From Rhodospirillales bacterium (GTDB lineage Bacteria > Pseudomonadota > Alphaproteobacteria > CACIAM-22H2): DNA of 33,287 nucleotides. Position 1 is the stretch's first letter; the number at the start of each line of letters is the position of its first letter. Shown here one piece after another: positions 1 through 9,631 of this stretch. Both the position numbers and the translations under genes were made by a program. Under the pieces are notes generated by a model, which did no database searches, was not told where the DNA came from, and saw only the letters and a program-made list of their open reading frames with translations. The stretch covers positions 1-33,287 of the forward strand of contig CANFCX010000017.1 of assembly GCA_947445225.1 (NCBI GenBank). The letters are read 5' to 3'.

Positions 1-2
1 CC

Positions 3-482
3 CCCGGCGTGGTCCTTTTGCCGTGTTTTCTCAACGTCGGCGCTTATGTCGACCGCGGCACGATGGTCGATACCTGGGCGACCATCGGTTCCTGCGCCCA
101 GATCGGGAAGAATTGCCACATTTCCGGCGGCGCCGGCATTGGAGGCGTGCTTGAACCGCTGCAGACCGGCCCGGTCATCATCGAAGACGATTGTTTCATT
201 GGCGCCCGGGCGGAGGTGGCCGAGGGCGTTGTCGTCGAAACCGGGAGTGTGCTGTCGATGGGCGTCTTCATCGGAACGTCCACCCGTATCGTCGATCGCG
301 CCACCGGCCAGATCCATATGGGTCGCGTTCCCGCCTATTCCGTCGTTGTGCCCGGGAATATGCCGGGTAAACCTCTGCCCGACGGCAGTCCGGGTCCTTC
401 AACCTACTGCGCCGTGATCGTCAAGCGCGTCGACGAAAGAACCCGCTCGAAAACCGCGATCAACGAGCTGCTACGCGACTGA
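3..482 (+). CDS. dapD: 2,3,4,5-tetrahydropyridine-2,6-dicarboxylate N-succinyltransferase, C-terminal part
   Basis: The gene is cut by the left edge of the window, so only about the last 159 codons are present. The enzyme transfers succinyl from succinyl-CoA to tetrahydrodipicolinate in the succinylase branch of the lysine/diaminopimelate pathway, in the cytoplasm. The visible part is a left-handed beta-helix of hexapeptide repeats with the DapD hallmarks [20 protein letters not shown] and [12 protein letters not shown], and the C-terminal PAYSVVVPG segment. It ends in TGA 8 nt before the start of dapE, which acts two steps later, so the two are almost certainly co-transcribed. Identity is clear; the true start lies outside the window. 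Confidence 0.95.
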   Translation, partial: PGVVLLPCFLNVGAYVDRGTMVDTWATIGSCAQIGKNCHISGGAGIGGVLEPLQTGPVIIEDDCFIGARAEVAEGVVVETGSVLSMGVFIGTSTRIVDRATGQIHMGRVPAYSVVVPGNMPGKPLPDGSPGPSTYCAVIVKRVDERTRSKTAINELLRD

Positions 483-489
483 GCAACCC

Positions 490-1650
490 GTGGCCGCGAC
501 CATCGACCCTGTCGAGCTAACCCAGGCGCTCATCCGCCGGCCCTCCGTCACGCCCCACGATGAAGGCGCGCTCGCCGTGCTCGAAGCGGCGCTGAAACCG
601 CTGGGCTTTCAGTGCCATCGGTTGAAATTCTCGGCGCCGGGCACGCCGGATGTTGAGAACCTCTATGCTGAATTCGGCGGCTCGGGGCCGCGTTTTTGCT
701 TTGCCGGCCATACCGATGTCGTTCCCGTCGGGGCCGCCTCGTCTTGGACGGTCGATCCCTTCGGCGCGGCGATCATCGACGGCCAAGTCTATGGCCGCGG
801 CGCCGCCGACATGAAGGGGGCGATCGCCGCGTTCGTCGCCGCCGCGTCGCGGCGCATCGCGACCGGCAACGGCGGATCGTCGGGCACCATCGGTCTGCTG
901 ATCACCGGCGACGAGGAAGGCCCCGCCATCAACGGCACGGCCAAGGTCCTGCATTGGCTGAAAGACAAGGGCGTCAAGCTGGATGCCTGCGTCGTCGGGG
1001 AGCCGACCAATCCGAAGACATTGGGCGACATGATCAAGATCGGTCGGCGCGGCAGCCTCACCGGGCAATTGGTCGTGCGCGGCATTCAAGGGCACACCGC
1101 CTACCCCCACCTCGCCGAAAATCCGGTGCACCGCCTCGTGGCCATGTTGTCGGCGGTGTCCATGGCCGAACTCGACCGCGGCACGGAACATTTCCAGCCA
1201 TCGAATCTCCAGATCACGACCGTCGACGTCGCCAATCCCGCGACCAATGTGATTCCGGGCGTTGCCCGCGCCGCGTTCAACATTCGGTTCAACGATCGGC
1301 ACACCGGCGCCAGCCTGGAGAAGTGGCTGCGGCGGAATTTCGACCAGGCCGGTGTTCCTTACGAGCTGGAAATCCAGGTATCGGGCGAGGCGTTCCTGAC
1401 CCCACCGGGCCGATTGTTCGAGATCGTGGCCGGCGCGTCGAAACGAATCCTGGGCGTCAGTCCGGAGGCCAGCACCACCGGGGGCACATCGGATGCGCGC
1501 TTCATCAAGGATTATTGCCCGGTCGTTGAGTTCGGATTGGTCGGCCAAACCATGCACAAGGCGGACGAACGGAGTGCCGTCGCCGATATCCGCGCGCTGA
1601 CCGACGTCTATGCCGCGATCCTCGACGATTTCTTCGCCCAGCCATGGTGA
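490..1650 (+). CDS. dapE: Succinyl-diaminopimelate desuccinylase
   Basis: This 386-residue M20 family metallohydrolase removes succinate from N-succinyl-LL-diaminopimelate. The di-zinc site is readable: H74 in GHTDVVP, D107 in ADMKG, the catalytic/ligand pair E142-E143 in GDEEGP, E in VGEPTNP and H356 in the C-terminal QTMHK. A dimerisation domain follows [10 protein letters not shown] in the middle of the protein. Length is normal for the family. The start is a GTG directly downstream of dapD (7 nt after its stop), which suggests translational coupling rather than a strong ribosome binding site. Its end overlaps the next reading frame by 7 nt. Confidence 0.96.
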   Translation: MAATIDPVELTQALIRRPSVTPHDEGALAVLEAALKPLGFQCHRLKFSAPGTPDVENLYAEFGGSGPRFCFAGHTDVVPVGAASSWTVDPFGAAIIDGQVYGRGAADMKGAIAAFVAAASRRIATGNGGSSGTIGLLITGDEEGPAINGTAKVLHWLKDKGVKLDACVVGEPTNPKTLGDMIKIGRRGSLTGQLVVRGIQGHTAYPHLAENPVHRLVAMLSAVSMAELDRGTEHFQPSNLQITTVDVANPATNVIPGVARAAFNIRFNDRHTGASLEKWLRRNFDQAGVPYELEIQVSGEAFLTPPGRLFEIVAGASKRILGVSPEASTTGGTSDARFIKDYCPVVEFGLVGQTMHKADERSAVADIRALTDVYAAILDDFFAQPW

Positions 1651-2258
1651 CGATGCGCGAGGCGGCGCAGGGACTATACGGCGCCTACCGGCTGGCGCGG
1701 CTCGATGCCGCTGGCATGCAGGCGTTCGATGTTTCGATCGAGGGTTATTGGCGGTCCTTTGGCGCCGCGCTGGTTGCCCTGCCCGGCTATTTGGTGGTCG
1801 TGGCGCTGCGCGCCAGCCAGGCACCCGAGGAAGAGGGCTGGCTTCGCTTTGTCGCCATTGAGGCGATTGCCTACGTCATTGCCTGGGTCGCGTACCCGCT
1901 TGCCGCTTTCTACCTGACGCGGCCTCTCAATCGCGCGGACCGCTATGTGGCCTATATCGTCGCCTACAATTGGTCCAACGTCCTGCAGCTTGCGGTATAC
2001 GTCGCCGTCGTCATCGTCGCGGCCTCGAATTTGGCCCCGCTCGCTTTAGTCGGGGTTCTCCATCTGGCGACGGTGCTGACGGTACTCGCCTATCAATGGT
2101 TCATCGCGCGGACGGCCTTGGCGATCACGCCTCTGGCCGCCGCGGGAATCGTCTTCCTCGATTTTGTCATCGGGTTCCTCGTCAACTCGGTCGGTTTGAC
2201 CCTTCATCGGGTGGGCATAACCGTGCCGATCGACGCGGTCGTGGCGGCGATCGGCTAG
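1644..2258 (+). CDS. Multi-pass membrane protein of unknown function, in the dapDE operon
   Basis: The 204-residue protein has a polar N-terminus of about 30 residues and then roughly five hydrophobic segments near residues 33-52, 68-91, 105-130, 134-157 and 165-188. It is therefore probably an integral inner-membrane protein. I recognise no catalytic motif; the tract NWSNVLQ between helices is the most polar conserved-looking part. The ATG lies inside the end of dapE (7-nt overlap), so it is probably translated by coupling with dapE. The end overlaps convergent truA by a shared CTAG. A resemblance to Yip1-type small membrane proteins is possible but cannot be shown here. The gene is real by its position and continuous hydrophobic pattern; function is unknown. 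Confidence 0.8.
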   Translation: MVTMREAAQGLYGAYRLARLDAAGMQAFDVSIEGYWRSFGAALVALPGYLVVVALRASQAPEEEGWLRFVAIEAIAYVIAWVAYPLAAFYLTRPLNRADRYVAYIVAYNWSNVLQLAVYVAVVIVAASNLAPLALVGVLHLATVLTVLAYQWFIARTALAITPLAAAGIVFLDFVIGFLVNSVGLTLHRVGITVPIDAVVAAIG

Positions 2259-2992
2259 AACCAAACCTCGGTCAAATAAAGACCGTCTGGCGGCGCCGTC
2301 GGACCTCCACGTGTGCGGTCGCGGGCGGCCAAGGCCGCGGCGACATCGTCGGAATTCCATTTTCTTTGGCCAACCAGACCGAGCGTGCCCACGATGTTTC
2401 GGACTTGGTGGTGCAGGAAAGATCGCGCCCGCGCGCTTACCCGGATCTCATCGCCCAGGCGCTCGACGATCAACAGGTCCAGCGTTTTGATCGGTGATTT
2501 TGCCTGGCAGAGGCTGGCGCGAAACGTGGTGAAATCATGGCGCCCGACCAGAACTTGGGCGGCCTCGTGCATGGCGCTGACATCCAGTGGCTTGGTGACA
2601 TGCCATACGCGGCCGCGATCCACGGCGGCGGGGGCGCGGCGGTTGAGAATTCGGTACAGATAGGCGCGCCCCTTGGCCGATATCCGGGCGTGAAAGCGGT
2701 CTTCGGCCGCTTCCGCCGCGAGCACGGCGATCGGATGCGGCTTCACATGAAAATTGATGGCATTGCGGATCGTGGCCGGCGGCCAGGTCTTGCTAAGATC
2801 GAAATGGGCGACCTGGCCCAACGCGTGTACGCCGGCATCGGTGCGGCCCGCCCCATGGATGGTGACCGATTCGCCGGTGAACTTGGCGACGGCATCCTCC
2901 AGCGCCGCCTGGACCGATGGACCGCTATCCTGGCGCTGCCAGCCGACAAAACTGCCGCCGTGATATTCGAGGAGGAGCTTGTAGCGCGGCAA
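2255..2992 (-). CDS. truA: tRNA pseudouridine(38-40) synthase
   Basis: This 245-residue enzyme isomerises uridine to pseudouridine at positions 38-40 of the tRNA anticodon arm. The N-terminus [12 protein letters not shown] and the catalytic motif [14 protein letters not shown] with nucleophile D52 are diagnostic, and the C-terminal [11 protein letters not shown] segment is typical of TruA. It is the last gene of a leftward def-fmt-truA set, 14 nt after fmt. Its stop overlaps the stop of the rightward membrane protein gene through one CTAG, so the two transcription units meet tail to tail with no spacer. Confidence 0.96.
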   Translation of the reverse strand: MPRYKLLLEYHGGSFVGWQRQDSGPSVQAALEDAVAKFTGESVTIHGAGRTDAGVHALGQVAHFDLSKTWPPATIRNAINFHVKPHPIAVLAAEAAEDRFHARISAKGRAYLYRILNRRAPAAVDRGRVWHVTKPLDVSAMHEAAQVLVGRHDFTTFRASLCQAKSPIKTLDLLIVERLGDEIRVSARARSFLHHQVRNIVGTLGLVGQRKWNSDDVAAALAARDRTRGGPTAPPDGLYLTEVWF

Positions 2993-3006
2993 ACCGATTC
3001 CCTCGA

Positions 3007-3930
3007 TCAGGCCAGGATCGTGCCGACGGGAAGCCGATTGCCGCGGAGAAAATCGGCGGCCGACATCGCCGTCTTCCCGGCGCGCTGAAGCATCTCGATG
3101 CGGATGGCCGCGTCGCCGCAGGCTATCTTCAAACGATCGTCGAGCACGGTTCCGGGCGGACCCTCTCCTCCAACAACGAGGGCCCCAAGGACCCGGATAC
3201 GTTCACCCGTGAGATCGAACCAGACCCCCGGAGATGGATTGAGGGCGCGAACCTGACGCTCGATTTCAGCCGCGCTTCGCCGCCAATCGATGCGGCCTTC
3301 CTCCGGTCCAATCTTCGCCGCGTAGGTGACGCCGGCGGTGGGCTGCGCCGCCGGGCGCAGAGTCCCCGCCGCAAGGCCGCGGAGAGCCGGCTGGAGCAAT
3401 CCGGCCCCCAACGACGCCAATTCGTCGTGGAGGGCGGACGCGGTCGTCTTAGGTGTGATCGGCACCTTCGCCTGCAGCAGGATCGGTCCGGTGTCGAGAC
3501 CGGCCTCCATCATCATGATGGTGACGCCGGTTTCGTCGTCGCCGGCCAAAATCGCGCGCTGAATCGGCGCCGCGCCGCGCCATCGCGGCAACAAGGATGC
3601 GTGAACATTGATGCAGCCCAGGCGCGTCGCCGCCAAGATCGCCCGCGGCAGGATCAACCCGTAGGCGGCGACGATAGCGACATCGGCATTCAAATCACGG
3701 AAGTCGGCTTGCGTGGCGGCGTCCTTCAGACTTTCGGGGACACGCACGAGAATCCCCCGATTTTCCGCGGCGGTCTGCACGGGCGACGGTCTCGGGTGTT
3801 TGCCGCGGCCCGCCGGGCGCGGCGGCTGGGTATAAACCGCGACGACATCGTGGCCGGCTGCCAAAAGGGCATCCAGGCTGGGCACCGCGAAATCCGGCGT
3901 GCCCATTAAGGCGAGGCGCAGGCGTTCCAT
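3007..3930 (-). CDS. fmt: Methionyl-tRNA formyltransferase
   Basis: This 307-residue enzyme transfers a formyl group from 10-formyl-tetrahydrofolate to initiator Met-tRNA. The N-terminal Rossmann-like domain begins [14 protein letters not shown]. The catalytic triad is visible as N108 and H110 in [19 protein letters not shown] and D146 in EAGLDTGP. The C-terminal tRNA-binding beta-barrel follows from about residue 205. It starts 4 nt after the end of def, the enzyme that later removes the formyl group, which is the usual operon arrangement. Confidence 0.97.
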   Translation of the reverse strand: MERLRLALMGTPDFAVPSLDALLAAGHDVVAVYTQPPRPAGRGKHPRPSPVQTAAENRGILVRVPESLKDAATQADFRDLNADVAIVAAYGLILPRAILAATRLGCINVHASLLPRWRGAAPIQRAILAGDDETGVTIMMMEAGLDTGPILLQAKVPITPKTTASALHDELASLGAGLLQPALRGLAAGTLRPAAQPTAGVTYAAKIGPEEGRIDWRRSAAEIERQVRALNPSPGVWFDLTGERIRVLGALVVGGEGPPGTVLDDRLKIACGDAAIRIEMLQRAGKTAMSAADFLRGNRLPVGTILA

Positions 3931-3934
3931 GGGA

Positions 3935-4459
3935 TTAGGCGCCGACGGTCGCCTGCGTCTTCCGGGCCTTCACCAGTTTGCGGAGAATGACGTCGCGCCG
4001 CAAATTCGACAGATGATCGACGAAAAGCACGCCGTCGAGATGATCCATTTCGTGCTGAATGCAGGTCGACAACAGGCCCTTGACCTGGATTTCGCGGATT
4101 TCGTTGTCGTGGTCGATGTAGCGGATGCGCGCCTCCGCCGGCCTGGTCACATCGGCGTATTGGTTGGGTAGCGACAGGCAACCTTCCTCGCAGGCGATCA
4201 TCTCGGGACTCGCCCAGACGATTTCGGGATTGGCCAAGCGCATCGGCTGGCGATCTTCACCCTCGCGTGCGGCGTCAACGACGATGATACGCGAATTCAC
4301 GCCGATCTGTGGTGCGGCAAGCCCGATGCCGGGGGCGAGATACATGGTTTCGAGCATGTCGTCCATCAAACGCCGGATCTGGGCGTCGACGCGCTCAACC
4401 GGCCGGCACTTCACCTTAAGACGCGGGTCGGGCGCGATGATGATGGGGAGAACGGTCAT
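3935..4459 (-). CDS. def: Peptide deformylase
   Basis: The protein removes formyl from the N-terminal methionine of new proteins using a metal ion, normally Fe(II). All three family motifs are intact: [11 protein letters not shown] (Q51), EEGCLSLPN (C94) and QHEMDHLDG (H136, E137, H140). I chose the ATG at 4459, giving 174 residues that begin [14 protein letters not shown], which matches the usual family start. An in-frame ATG at 4489 would add ten residues, MPTLESIRLA. Neither start has a convincing Shine-Dalgarno sequence. It is the first gene of the def-fmt-truA operon and is divergent from the gene at 4632. Confidence 0.95.
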   Translation of the reverse strand: MTVLPIIIAPDPRLKVKCRPVERVDAQIRRLMDDMLETMYLAPGIGLAAPQIGVNSRIIVVDAAREGEDRQPMRLANPEIVWASPEMIACEEGCLSLPNQYADVTRPAEARIRYIDHDNEIREIQVKGLLSTCIQHEMDHLDGVLFVDHLSNLRRDVILRKLVKARKTQATVGA

Positions 4460-4631
4460 GGCCAAGCGAATCGATTCCAGAGTCGGCATTGATGCGGTCG
4501 TTCAGTAGGTAGATCGCAGGCCGGCGCCGGTCAAGAAGCCTCGTTAGGGCGGGTTCGTTGCCCGGCGGAAAGTCCGCTGTTATGGTCCGCCCCCGACTCC
4601 CCCGTCTCCAGCAACCTGAAGGAGTGGCGCG

Positions 4632-5492
4632 ATGTCCCCAACCCAGCGCCTTCGCCAATTGCTCGCCGAACCCGGCCTGCTTTTGATGCCGGCTTGTTAC
4701 GACGCGATTTCAGCGCGGCTCGTCGAAAATGCCGGCTACAAGCTCTCGTTCATGAGTGGGTTTTCGGTGGCGGCGGCGCGGCTGGGCCTTCCCGATACGG
4801 GGTTGATCTCCTTCGCCGAAATGCTCGACCAGTTGCGGAACATCTGCAACGCCACCAGCCTCCCGATCGTGGCCGACGGCGACACCGGGTACGGCAACGC
4901 ACTGAACGTACAGCGGACGGTCGCCGATTTCGCCCGCGCCGGGGCCGCCTGCGTCATGATCGAGGACCAGGTTTGGCCCAAGAAATGCGGCCATACCAAA
5001 GGCAAGCAGGTGGTGTCCCGCGCCGAGGCTCGAATGAAGATACGGGCCGCCGTCGATGCGCGCACGCGCGCCGAGGTTCTGATTATGGCGCGCACCGACG
5101 CGCGCGCGGTATTGGGCTATGAAGCCGCGCTGGAGCGCTGCCATGATTTCGTCGAGGAAGGCGCCGACATCATTTTCCTGGAGGCACCCGAAAGCGAGGA
5201 CGAGATGCGGCGGTTCTGCCGCGAAATCAAGCGGCCCACGATGTGCAATCTGCTGCTCGGCGGAAAAACGCCGGTCTTGCCGCCGGTCAAGCTGGGGGAG
5301 ATGGGTTACAAGATCGCGGTTTATCCGCTCGAGCTGCTATCGGCCGCCATCGTCGCCATGCAGCGTTCGCTGACCGAACTCGCCAATACCGGCGTCGCCG
5401 CCAAATCGGCGTTGTCCTTCGATGAATTGAAGACGCTGGTCGGCTTTCCTCGCTATTACGAGGGCGAAGCGAAGTACCGCGCGGCCGAATAA
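4632..5492 (+). CDS. Isocitrate lyase/PEP mutase superfamily enzyme, methylisocitrate-lyase-like
   Basis: The 286-residue protein is a TIM-barrel enzyme of the isocitrate lyase/phosphoenolpyruvate mutase superfamily. It has the metal-binding ADGDTGYGN segment, MIEDQ, and the KKCGH motif with C119, the acid/base cysteine of the C-C lyases. The cysteine argues for a lyase (2-methylisocitrate or dimethylmalate type) rather than a phosphonate mutase or an oxaloacetate decarboxylase. No methylcitrate synthase or other propionate genes are nearby, so the substrate is not known. GAAGGAG at 4618-4624 lies 7 nt before the ATG. Databases often label such genes carboxyvinyl-carboxyphosphonate phosphorylmutase, which is probably wrong here. 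Confidence 0.88.
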   Translation: MSPTQRLRQLLAEPGLLLMPACYDAISARLVENAGYKLSFMSGFSVAAARLGLPDTGLISFAEMLDQLRNICNATSLPIVADGDTGYGNALNVQRTVADFARAGAACVMIEDQVWPKKCGHTKGKQVVSRAEARMKIRAAVDARTRAEVLIMARTDARAVLGYEAALERCHDFVEEGADIIFLEAPESEDEMRRFCREIKRPTMCNLLLGGKTPVLPPVKLGEMGYKIAVYPLELLSAAIVAMQRSLTELANTGVAAKSALSFDELKTLVGFPRYYEGEAKYRAAE

Positions 5493-5513
5493 GGAGCGCA
5501 ATCGCGGCCCGTC

Positions 5514-6653
5514 ATGGACATCTTCCTGATCGTTCTGGCGATTGTTGCCACGGCCTTGGCCGCCGCGATCCTGGCCTGGAGCCGCGGGCGGGCGGCGGGC
5601 GGCGACGTGGCCGGACTCGCCCGCGCCGCGGAAAAGCTCGTTTCGATGCAAAACGAACTTGCCGGGCGATTGAGCCAGATCGCGGAACAATCCACGACGG
5701 CTCAGTCCCAGCTTGGGGAAAGGTTGCAGGCCCAGGAAAGGGCGCTTTCCAAAACCCTGGAAGAACGCCTCGGCGAGGTGACCAAACGTGTCCATGAGGG
5801 CTTGGAGAAGTCCGCCGCGCAGTCGGCGATAACGCTCGGCGATCTGCGCGAGCGCCTTGCCATCATCCACACGGCTCAGGAGACGATAACCAAGCTATCG
5901 ACCCAAGTCGTGGGTTTGCAAGACATCCTGTCGAACAAGCAGGCTCGCGGCGCCTTTGGCGAAATCCAGCTCGAACGCATCGTCGCCGACCTGCTGCCGC
6001 CGGCGGAATACTCATTTCAGGCCACCATCGATGGGCGTCAGCGCGTCGATTGCCTGTTGCATTTGCCGCCACCTTACGGACCGCTCGCCATCGACGCGAA
6101 ATTTCCGCTGGAGGGTTATCGCGCGCTGCGCGAGGCGACCGACGAGCCGGCGCGCATCCAGGCTCAACGCAGCTTCGCCGCGTCCGTCGTCACGCATATC
6201 CGGGATATCGCGGAAAAGTATATCGTCCCGGGCATGACCGCCGAAGGTGCGTTGATGTTCCTGCCCAGCGAAGCCGTCTATGCCGAGCTGCACGCCGGGT
6301 TCCCCGAGGTGGTCGAGCGCGCCCACCGGTTGCGCGTATTCATCGTGTCGCCGACGACCCTGTGGGCGACGCTCAACACCATGCGCGCCATCCTCAAGGA
6401 TGTTCGCATGCAGGAGCAGGCGGGGCTGATCCAAAAAGAGGTCGGGGCGTTGCTCCGCGACGTCGTTCGCCTCGACGAACGTGTTGCCAAGTTGCAGACG
6501 CATTTCGAACATACGACCGAGGACATGCGCAGCATTCGGATTTCGGCGGAGAAAGTGACCAAACGCGCCGAGCGCATTGGCGAAGTGAGGCTTGAGGAAC
6601 CCGAGCTGCCGCTACCCAGCGTTGGGATCGCTTCGGCCAAGACGCCGGACTAG
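5514..6653 (+). CDS. rmuC: RmuC family DNA recombination protein
   Basis: The 379-residue protein has an N-terminal membrane anchor (residues 2-22, [20 protein letters not shown]), a long predicted coiled coil to about residue 130, and the RmuC domain with [16 protein letters not shown]. Within it the nuclease-like core is seen as RVDCLLHLP and [11 protein letters not shown], consistent with the PD-(D/E)XK fold assigned to the family. RmuC limits inverted-repeat rearrangements in E. coli; the biochemical role is poorly defined. It is 21 nt downstream of the lyase gene and probably in its transcript. AAGGAG at about 5491 is rather far from the ATG. The stop overlaps convergent recR through CTAG. 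Confidence 0.93.
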   Translation: MDIFLIVLAIVATALAAAILAWSRGRAAGGDVAGLARAAEKLVSMQNELAGRLSQIAEQSTTAQSQLGERLQAQERALSKTLEERLGEVTKRVHEGLEKSAAQSAITLGDLRERLAIIHTAQETITKLSTQVVGLQDILSNKQARGAFGEIQLERIVADLLPPAEYSFQATIDGRQRVDCLLHLPPPYGPLAIDAKFPLEGYRALREATDEPARIQAQRSFAASVVTHIRDIAEKYIVPGMTAEGALMFLPSEAVYAELHAGFPEVVERAHRLRVFIVSPTTLWATLNTMRAILKDVRMQEQAGLIQKEVGALLRDVVRLDERVAKLQTHFEHTTEDMRSIRISAEKVTKRAERIGEVRLEEPELPLPSVGIASAKTPD

Positions 6654-7243
6654 ACCGGACGCCTCGCATTGAGCGCGGTCGATAAGGTGCCGTCGTCGAG
6701 ATAATCGAGTTCGCCCCCGATCGGTACGCCGTGGGCGAGGCGGCTGACCGCCACCCCGGCGCCGGCCAGGCGGTCGGTGACGTAGTGAACGGTGGCCTGG
6801 CCTTCGACCGTGGCGTTCATCGCCAGAATGACCTCTTTCACGGCGGGATCGGCGGCCCGGCGCACCAAACCGGCAATCGCGAGTTCCTCCGGCCCGACGC
6901 CGTCGAGTGCCGACAGAACCCCACCCAGCACATGATAACGGCCGCGGAAGGCGCCGGATCGCTCGATCGCCCACAGATCGGCCACGTCCTCGATCACACA
7001 CAACGTCGCGGCGTCGCGTCTCGGATCGTTGCAGATGGCGCACGGGTCGCTGGTGTCGAGATTGCCGCATAATGAACAACTATGCAGCGCGTCCGCGACA
7101 GCGGTCAGCGCCTGGGCCAGGGCCAGCATCAAACCATCGCGGCGCTTGAGCAGGTGGAGCGCCGCACGCCGTGCCGAACGCGGCCCCAGCCCCGGCAGTT
7201 TGGAGAGAAGCTGGATCAGCCGCTCGATTTCGGCGCCACCCAT
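6650..7243 (-). CDS. recR: Recombination protein RecR
   Basis: The 197-residue protein loads RecA with RecF/RecO at gaps and stalled forks. It shows an N-terminal helix-hairpin-helix ([20 protein letters not shown]), a four-cysteine zinc site (C56, C59, C68, C71) and a Toprim domain beginning [14 protein letters not shown] with the conserved acidic residues. Length matches the family (about 200). It is the last gene of the leftward dnaX-ybaB-recR set and starts 13 nt after ybaB. Confidence 0.97.
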   Translation of the reverse strand: MGGAEIERLIQLLSKLPGLGPRSARRAALHLLKRRDGLMLALAQALTAVADALHSCSLCGNLDTSDPCAICNDPRRDAATLCVIEDVADLWAIERSGAFRGRYHVLGGVLSALDGVGPEELAIAGLVRRAADPAVKEVILAMNATVEGQATVHYVTDRLAGAGVAVSRLAHGVPIGGELDYLDDGTLSTALNARRPV

Positions 7244-7256
7244 CGGGGAACGCCGT

Positions 7257-7580
7257 TCAGATCGGCAGCTTAAATCCCGCCGGCAGCGACAAGCCGCCGG
7301 TCATTTTCGACATCTCGTCGGCGACATGCGTTTCGGTCTTGATACGCGCGTCATTACACGCGGCGATGATCAAATCCTCCAGCACTTCGACTTCCTTCGG
7401 GTCGAGCAGGGCCGGGTCGATCTTGATGCGCCGCATCTCGCCCTTGCCGGAAACGGTGACGGTAACCATCCCGCCGCCGGCCGCGCCGCTGATTTCGGCG
7501 GCACCCAGCTTTTCCTGAAGCTCGGCCATCTTGGATTGCATCTGTTGGGCCTGCTTCATCAATTGTCCGAGATTCTTCAT
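7257..7580 (-). CDS. YbaB/EbfC family nucleoid-associated protein
   Basis: This small 107-residue protein begins [20 protein letters not shown] and carries the conserved core [19 protein letters not shown]. Members are dimeric, bind DNA and affect nucleoid structure; the exact role is unclear. The ATG overlaps the dnaX stop as ATGA, so translation is probably coupled. The position between dnaX and recR is conserved in many bacteria. Confidence 0.96.
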   Translation of the reverse strand: MKNLGQLMKQAQQMQSKMAELQEKLGAAEISGAAGGGMVTVTVSGKGEMRRIKIDPALLDPKEVEVLEDLIIAACNDARIKTETHVADEMSKMTGGLSLPAGFKLPI

Positions 7581-9382
7581 GACAGTTCGTCTCCTTCGCC
7601 AAATTCCTGGGGCACATCGATTTCGGCACCGCCCGGCGGCGCCTCCTTGCGGCGAACCGCTTCGATCGTCGCGCCGGGGAAAACGTCGAGCACCGCCCGG
7701 ACCAGCGGATGCCGGGCGATCTGCGCGCGCGCCGCGGCGTCCTCGATCCGTCCCCGCTCGGCCAAGGTTGGCTCGCCCGGTTCATTGGCGAGACTGACGA
7801 CCCAACGCCGGCCGGTCCAGGCACTCAACAGCGCCGCAACCTTGCTGGGAAGCGTCGCCGGCGCCTCGCTCGTCTGCCGGAATTCCAGGCGGCCGGGTTC
7901 AAACCGAACCAGATGGACATTGTTCGTAAGGTGGGCGTGCACGATGCCTTCGCGGCGCATGGCAAAAAGGTCGACCAGCTCGGCGAAGTTCGTGGGATTG
8001 GCTTGCGCCGCCGAAATCGGCGTCACGGCCGGTTCAGCCTCCGGTTTTCGCGCCAGCGCCGCCTGGGTTTGTCCCGGCGACGGTGTTGCGGCGCCACCCC
8101 GCCTTGCCCCGGTTGCGGCACCGTCGGGTAGACCCTGAGGTGGTGCCGCGGACGGCTCTTTTTTCGCCGAGGCCCCGCCAATCGCGGCCGCTTCTAGGGA
8201 AGAGGGCGTTTGCGCCCCCTGCCGGTAGGCCGCGACCAGTTCCGCCGGTGAGGGCAGTTCCGCCGCATAAGCAAGGCGGATGACGACCATTTCGGCGGCG
8301 GCCAGCCCCATCGGGGCCTCGCGTGCCTCTCCCAACCCCTTCAGCAACATTTGCCACGCCCGGGCGAGCGCCGGCAGGCCCAGACGTTGGGCGAGATCGA
8401 GGCCGCGCTTGGCCTCGATCTCCGAGGTCGCGGGATCGCGGGCCGCGTCCGGCGTCAGCTTCACCCTTGTCACCCAATGGACGAGATCGAGCAAATCCTC
8501 GATCACGGCAATCGGATCGGCGCCGTCGCGATGGAGCGCGGAAAGTCCGGCGAGTGCGGTCGCGACATCACCCCTCATGATTGCTTCAAGCAAATCGAAG
8601 CCGCGCGTGCGATCGACCAGGCCGAGCAGCTCACGAATTTCACCATCGCCAAGCGATGTGTCGGCATGAGCCATGGCGCGGTCGAGCAATGACAGGCCGT
8701 CGCGCACGGAACCATCGGCCGCGCGCGCGAGCAGCGATGCCGCCGCCGCCGACAGAACCGTTCCTTCCTTGGCCGCCACCGCGGCGAGGTGGGCGGCCAA
8801 GGTTTCCTGATCCAGGCGCCGGAGATCGAAACGTTGGCAGCGCGAGAGCACGGTCACCGGGACTTTGCGGATTTCCGTCGTGGCGAAAACGAATTTCACA
8901 TGCGCGGGCGGCTCCTCCAGCGTCTTGAGGAGAGCGTTGAAGGCCGCCTTCGACAACATGTGGACTTCATCGATGATGTAAATCTTGAACCGAGCGGTCA
9001 CCGGGCGGTAGCCGACCCCGTCGATGATTTCGCGAATATTGTCGACCCCGGTGCGGCTCGCGGCGTCCATCTCCAGGACGTCGATGTGCCGGTCTTCGGC
9101 GATCGCGACGCAGTGTTCACAAACACCGCAGGGATCGACGGTCGCGCCGCCCTTGCCATCGACGCCCACGCAATTGAGCGCGCGAGCGATGATGCGGGCC
9201 GTGGTGGTCTTGCCCACGCCGCGCACGCCGGTCAACATGAAGGCGTGGGCGAGCCGGCCCGAAGCAAAGGCGTTGGATAGAGTCCGTACCATCGCACCCT
9301 GCCCGATCAGTTCGGACAGTTTGGTTGGCCGGTATTTGCGGGCCAATACGCGATAGTGCACGGCTGGTTCCTGGCTGGTCAT
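7577..9382 (-). CDS. dnaX: DNA polymerase III subunit gamma/tau
   Basis: This is the clamp-loader ATPase of the replisome. From [19 protein letters not shown] the protein has 601 residues with Walker A GVRGVGKT (52-59), zinc-binding cysteines C71, C85, C88 and C91, Walker B with DEVH at 138-141, and the SRC arginine-finger motif near residue 180. A Pro/Ala-rich linker leads to a C-terminal tau region. The same frame is open up to 9682, but that stretch contains the SRP RNA gene, so the start must be downstream of it. I prefer the ATG at 9382; the ATG at 9418 (MPVDQPSLRRPP) is an alternative. I saw no obvious A-rich slippery site for a programmed frameshift. Confidence 0.95.
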   Translation of the reverse strand: MTSQEPAVHYRVLARKYRPTKLSELIGQGAMVRTLSNAFASGRLAHAFMLTGVRGVGKTTTARIIARALNCVGVDGKGGATVDPCGVCEHCVAIAEDRHIDVLEMDAASRTGVDNIREIIDGVGYRPVTARFKIYIIDEVHMLSKAAFNALLKTLEEPPAHVKFVFATTEIRKVPVTVLSRCQRFDLRRLDQETLAAHLAAVAAKEGTVLSAAAASLLARAADGSVRDGLSLLDRAMAHADTSLGDGEIRELLGLVDRTRGFDLLEAIMRGDVATALAGLSALHRDGADPIAVIEDLLDLVHWVTRVKLTPDAARDPATSEIEAKRGLDLAQRLGLPALARAWQMLLKGLGEAREAPMGLAAAEMVVIRLAYAAELPSPAELVAAYRQGAQTPSSLEAAAIGGASAKKEPSAAPPQGLPDGAATGARRGGAATPSPGQTQAALARKPEAEPAVTPISAAQANPTNFAELVDLFAMRREGIVHAHLTNNVHLVRFEPGRLEFRQTSEAPATLPSKVAALLSAWTGRRWVVSLANEPGEPTLAERGRIEDAAARAQIARHPLVRAVLDVFPGATIEAVRRKEAPPGGAEIDVPQEFGEGDELS

Positions 9383-9430
9383 CGGCGGCCGGCGGAGACT
9401 CGGTTGATCCACGGGCATTGGGCGCCGGGT

Positions 9431-9527
9431 GGGAGGCTGGACGAACGACCCGGACCTGAACTCGTTACGGCTGCTTCCTTCCGGACCTGGCCGGGTTGGC
9501 GAGGAGCCCGTCCGCCGCCAACCTCCC
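9431..9527 (-). ncRNA. ffs: Signal recognition particle RNA (small bacterial 4.5S type)
   Basis: Read on the minus strand, the segment contains CCAGGTCCGGAAGGAAGCAG, the universally conserved Ffh-binding hairpin with its GGAA loop. The ends pair over ten positions: GGGAGGTTGG at 9518-9527 with CCAGCCTCCC at 9431-9440, with one G-U pair. This gives a 97-nt hairpin of normal size for the small bacterial form. It forms the signal recognition particle with Ffh. The position just upstream of dnaX on the same strand is common. The exact ends are inferred from the helix. Confidence 0.95.
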
Positions 9528-9533
9528 GAAGTC

Positions 9534-9542
9534 ACTATATCA
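9534..9542 (-). promoter_or_regulatory. Extended -10 promoter of the SRP RNA
   Basis: On the minus strand TGATATAGT ends 6 nt before the first base of the SRP RNA helix at 9527. It is an extended -10 box (TG-N-TATAGT). A weak TTGCCT lies 19 nt further upstream. The spacing to the RNA end is ideal, supporting both promoter and 5' end. It lies about 90 nt before nudC, in that gene's upstream region. Confidence 0.6.
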
Positions 9543-9631
9543 GTTTCCCGGTTGGCCAAGGCAAGGCCATTCCCCGGAGTTTTCGACGGCCCGGTTGCCG
9601 CTTCCCTCGGCCTGTGGATAAGCTCGCCACA

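Noticed and set aside
517-1824. 435-codon open frame on the minus strand opposite dapE
   Set aside because: It is a GC-rich shadow of dapE with Arg/Gly/Ala-rich composition and no domain; dapE is certain on the other strand.
9356-9631. N-terminal extension of nudC
   Set aside because: It overlaps the SRP RNA and its promoter and lacks NudC similarity; the ATG at 9632 gives the normal length.
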